NCBI GenBank assembly: GCA_014871385.1
Contig: CM026428.1
Span: 9,902,772-9,966,771 of the forward strand
DNA: 64,000 nucleotides
Origin: Ceratodon purpureus
Taxonomy: Eukaryota; Streptophyta; Bryopsida; Pseudoditrichales; Ditrichaceae
Direction of reading: 5' to 3'
Shown: piece after piece, positions 61,101 through 64,000 of the stretch
How the letters are laid out: the number at the start of each line of letters is the position of its first letter
How positions within the stretch are numbered: position 1 is the stretch's first letter
Notes under the pieces: model-generated
Databases searched by the model: none
What the model saw: the letters and a program-made list of their open reading frames with translations, nothing else
Told to the model about the DNA's origin: nothing
Translations under genes and position numbers: made by a program

Positions 61101-63415
61101 TGCTTTTCGTCCATGTACGAGTTCATGACGCATGTGACCACCAACTCATATCCTAAAAAGTAAAAAAAGTCAGATGTGCTACGACATTGAAACGATCACA
61201 ACAATGCACAGTACCTTCTGAAGGACGTAACCATCATGCACTGCGGCCACGGTAGTGGAGCCTCCCCCACTGTCATCACCAAGCAACAATTCATTCAATG
61301 GATAAACTCGGGTATTTTCTCCAAGGTACATCACGGAATCAACAGGATTCAACAGCCGGATATTCAGATTAAACATTTGACGACTAGTGGCGAGATAAGT
61401 TGAATAATGGGATTTGGAATAATCACATCAGGTATGATGTGATAACTCACCAGTCCACAACAAGTGATGTTGCTCGGCCTGATGCAAAGGATGTCAGAAC
61501 CTGAAACACCATTACCACTGTTTAGTCATCTTGACAAAAAGAAGCTTCTAAAAGGTCAAGACTGCCAACAGGAACCCAAAATAGGAGCATGGATTGATAA
61601 CAGAAAATCGAAATAGAACAGCAGCAACTGCTCACGCTCAGGGAACATTCTAGCTGCCGACCACTATTGCCCTGAACAAAATATATATTGTAGTGATAGG
61701 AAGAGCGGTAACTAGCAACTGTAAAGAAGAATATCAAGACTGAAATGCATACCGCATTTTTAGCCAGAAATAGAGCTGGAACGTCGTATTTCTCAAACAT
61801 AAGCTCAACCATTCTGTGACACGCCCCAGAAAGAGTTAATAGACCTTTCACAAAATTTTCACAAAATTTGAGGAGGGGCCCCTTCATTCTAGAAAAAGCA
61901 ATATGTAAGAGTCTGGTGAGCCTTACCAGATATGAACACATGATATGAACCATAAACTTTCTGGTAAAGAAGCAGAGTTCTGAACTAAAGAGGTTTCTTG
62001 AACCACTTGTCAGATGAGGATAATGTAGGAACTTACTTTTCACGATGTTGTTGAGTGTTGAAGGAGGGTTCTGCCAAAAGCATTGGGTGTTCCTTTGGAT
62101 CTATTAATAGCCTATCTCTGTTCAGCACAAAATGCCACTCTCAGAGGCCATGACAATAACTGGTCGTAAATGCATGGCTGACTAAGCTGAATAATTCACA
62201 AAATCCATAAAAGACACAAGCCAGATATGACACTTGTGACTCAATAGATGGATCCAACGGTCTTTAACAGAAGTTACAAGGGCCATAGCCTGGGAAAAAG
62301 AAAGCAGGAGAAATTTGCAGTCATTTCGGGAATTGCGAGAATACCGTAGTGCATGATCCCAAAGGCTCTCCACGACATCCCAGTCCGCAACTAGGCCATC
62401 TTTCATAGCTGGAACAACCTGCAGTACCACACTGAGGAACAGAAAGAAAACCTTCATCTGAAGATGTCTACTAGTTATTTTAGGGTTGCGGCACAGCAAG
62501 GCATAAGTTCACATGTTTATACTACAATTTACAATAACAGTGATCAGTCACCACATACTATTGCAGATCTTATGATATTAAGCGACCGAAAGAAGTTCCA
62601 AACAGCTTGAAAAAGCGGTGAATGGTATACCTCCATGTGATCTCTGCGGTAGCCAAGAGCTTGCACACCCGCATACAGTTTCCTGGCCTTGGCCTTTTCG
62701 GCTTCTCCAGGCTTCGCAGCCTCCATATCAGTGTCCCCTCCTCCATCAGGTACCACTCCTCCGCTCTCTACTGACCCCACTACCGACGGAAATACACTCT
62801 TGGGTTGATCTTCACCCGCGTAGCCTGCTTTGCAGGACTGTGAACCAAGGTCCAACACTATCGCCGATACCTCATCTACACAACCAAAGTTCATGAATCA
62901 CATCAGAGCCTCACTACCATAATCACAGCTCCCGAATCCTCTACACCGCAACTGAGACTGCAATCATAACCCCGACACAAGAATACGATAACAGTTGGAT
63001 TTATCCATTGATAGCACGACTCGCCATACGCAACTAACTAAAGAAATCAACATGAAATTTAATCTAACAAAACTTCCAGAGCTTCCAACACATACCCTCA
63101 GTCAGAGAACTATCCTTTGCATTAATACAAAGGATAGTCCTTCGCATGAAGATAAAAAAACGACAACTTCTCGTCTCATGTCCCAGAACATTGAATCATT
63201 TTCCTTTCATCTCGTGAAAATGGTCTAGCTCAGAAACTAGGCTTCCATAAACAGAAACCTGATCATACCGATTAGCCCTAATACTAATACAATGCAGCTA
63301 CGGTTTATTAGATCTCTATTGAAGAAACGCTTCATTATCACCATTCAGCTACTCCGAAAAACCTATTACGCAATTAGAAGAAGAGCATACGATCGCACTC
63401 ACCACCCCCATACAT
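58119..63415 (-). CDS. ARP4: Actin-related protein 4 (ARP4)
   Basis: Eighteen exons on the minus strand: 63415-63403, 62875-62631, 62418-62345, 62117-62037, 61813-61753, 61500-61451, 61269-61215, 61043-60966, 60705-60652, 60349-60235, 60028-59977, 59866-59800, 59514-59449, 59340-59278, 58914-58852, 58669-58605, 58478-58410 and 58164-58119. All phases fit and give 438 aa, against about 441 in Arabidopsis ARP4. The first coding exon is only 13 nt (MYGG plus one base) and joins DEVSAIV, matching the known plant start. A later ATG at 62,894 (MNFG) lies in the intron. Actin-fold motifs: [15 protein letters not shown] near the start, DCGGGSTTV in the middle, [15 protein letters not shown] late; it ends in RKCP. 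ARP4 is a nuclear subunit of SWR1, INO80, NuA4 and SWI/SNF chromatin complexes. Confidence 0.95.
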
Positions 63416-63900
63416 TGCGACCAGCTGAACAAAGACTCCTCAAAGCCCTTCAATCCAGCTCCACAACCACGCACTTCAATGCAACCCTGAAACCAAAAAC
63501 CCACATAGCAACACAAGCAACACAACCACATTACTCATCAAAACCCATCCCATCACATCACATCATCTAGCTCCCAACCCAAAACTTACAACCACCATCT
63601 CCAAGCCCCTTCAATCCACAAACCTGAAACATAACCCTCAACAACCCACAATAACCCACATAACCCACATAACCCACAATAACCCATGAACCCACATGAC
63701 AAAATAATCCAAAAAATTACCTCCAGAATCGCACAACCACCACGTGAACTTCGAAATGACAAAAAATAATAATCCCGACAACCGAGTCTGCAATTTCCGG
63801 CTTCAAACATAACCCTTGTCTGCAAAATTCAGGAAGAAGAACGTTAGGTTTGGATGATAATGATGGTATTTGTCATTCGTATACTGGTTTTCTGTTGATT
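63416..63900 (-). promoter_or_regulatory. ARP4 leader and promoter
   Basis: From 63,480 to 63,720 the plus strand is rich in A and C (ACCCACATA-type arrays at about 63,640-63,690), so the sense strand is G/T-rich as in the other leaders. Since translation starts at 63,415 this tract lies in the 5' UTR or a leader intron. The start site is probably between 63,720 and 63,900. Confidence 0.4.
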
Positions 63901-63970
63901 TTAGGATGATATCCGTTGGTAAGAGCGTCCGACCAGTGGTCGGGGGGTGTGTCCATTGGTCGGGGAGGAG

Positions 63971-63991
63971 AAACCCTAGCATTAAACCCTA
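63971..63991 (+). promoter_or_regulatory. Two telo-box motifs at the window edge
   Basis: AAACCCTA occurs at 63,971-63,978 and 63,984-63,991. Telo boxes are common close to start sites of plant genes for translation and cell growth. They may serve ARP4 or a divergent gene to the right of the window. Confidence 0.5.
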
Positions 63992-64000
63992 GAAAACAAC

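Noticed and set aside
61522-62043. 173-codon minus-strand frame
   Set aside because: It is read-through of ARP4 introns around the exon at 61,813-61,753; only that exon part is coding.
62544-62894. ARP4 start at the MNFG methionine
   Set aside because: The first residues do not match plant ARP4, and a splice acceptor lies between them and DEVSAIV; the MYGG exon at 63,415-63,403 fits perfectly in phase.
1-64000. CRISPR arrays, rRNA genes, and LTR-retrotransposon or virus-like copies
   Set aside because: No array of spaced repeats, no rRNA sequence, and no long terminal repeats, protease, integrase, capsid or envelope-like frames were seen.

Overview
This is a nuclear window from a land plant. 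Evidence: multi-exon genes with GT-AG introns, a GAMYB-type R2R3-MYB carrying a miR159/miR319-type target site, a POLTERGEIST-like PP2C, a plastid-type FKBP, plant-type CCCH/KH and ARP4 genes, and Stowaway/Tourist/CACTA-like transposon ends. Gene islands are near 45-50% GC and sit in very AT-rich intergenic DNA. I lean towards a seed-free plant (bryophyte- or lycophyte-like), because of the HdeD-like membrane protein gene and the overall look of the GAMYB, but the sequence does not fix the species.

Layout. 1-10.8 kb is AT-rich repeat territory: a TTAA-bounded transposon, a Stowaway MITE, a CACTA-like end and a 60-bp minisatellite. 10.8-20 kb is a gene island: a small unrecognised minus-strand gene diverging from GAMYB (13,158-15,989, +), then a six-helix HdeD-like gene (18,469-17,454, -). 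20-33.9 kb is AT-rich with transposon remnants, a DDE-transposase relic and an F-box/kelch-like pseudogene. 33.9-47.7 kb is the second island: a four-finger CCCH + KH RNA-binding protein (+), a thylakoid-type FKBP (-) and a PLL-type PP2C (-). 47.7-58 kb holds nested MITEs, a 5'-truncated LINE with a tRNA-derived SINE-like insert, and another TTAA transposon. 58.1-63.4 kb is an 18-exon ARP4 gene (-).

All five main genes were followed exon by exon with consistent splice phases: GAMYB 586 aa, HdeD-like 233 aa, CCCH/KH 371 aa, FKBP 300 aa, PP2C 582 aa; ARP4 gives 438 aa and starts on a 13-nt coding exon (MYGG). The genes have no operon-like relation. Together they look like ordinary plant housekeeping and developmental genes: transcription, RNA binding, chromatin remodelling, membrane signalling and plastid folding.

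Two patterns stand out. First, a set of six TTAA-flanked elements with CCCYTAAA-like inverted ends, three of them almost the same length (864-869 bp), looks like an unassigned non-autonomous DNA transposon family with piggyBac/Kolobok-style target choice. Second, nearly every gene has a sense-strand G/T-rich, A/C-poor leader or first intron.
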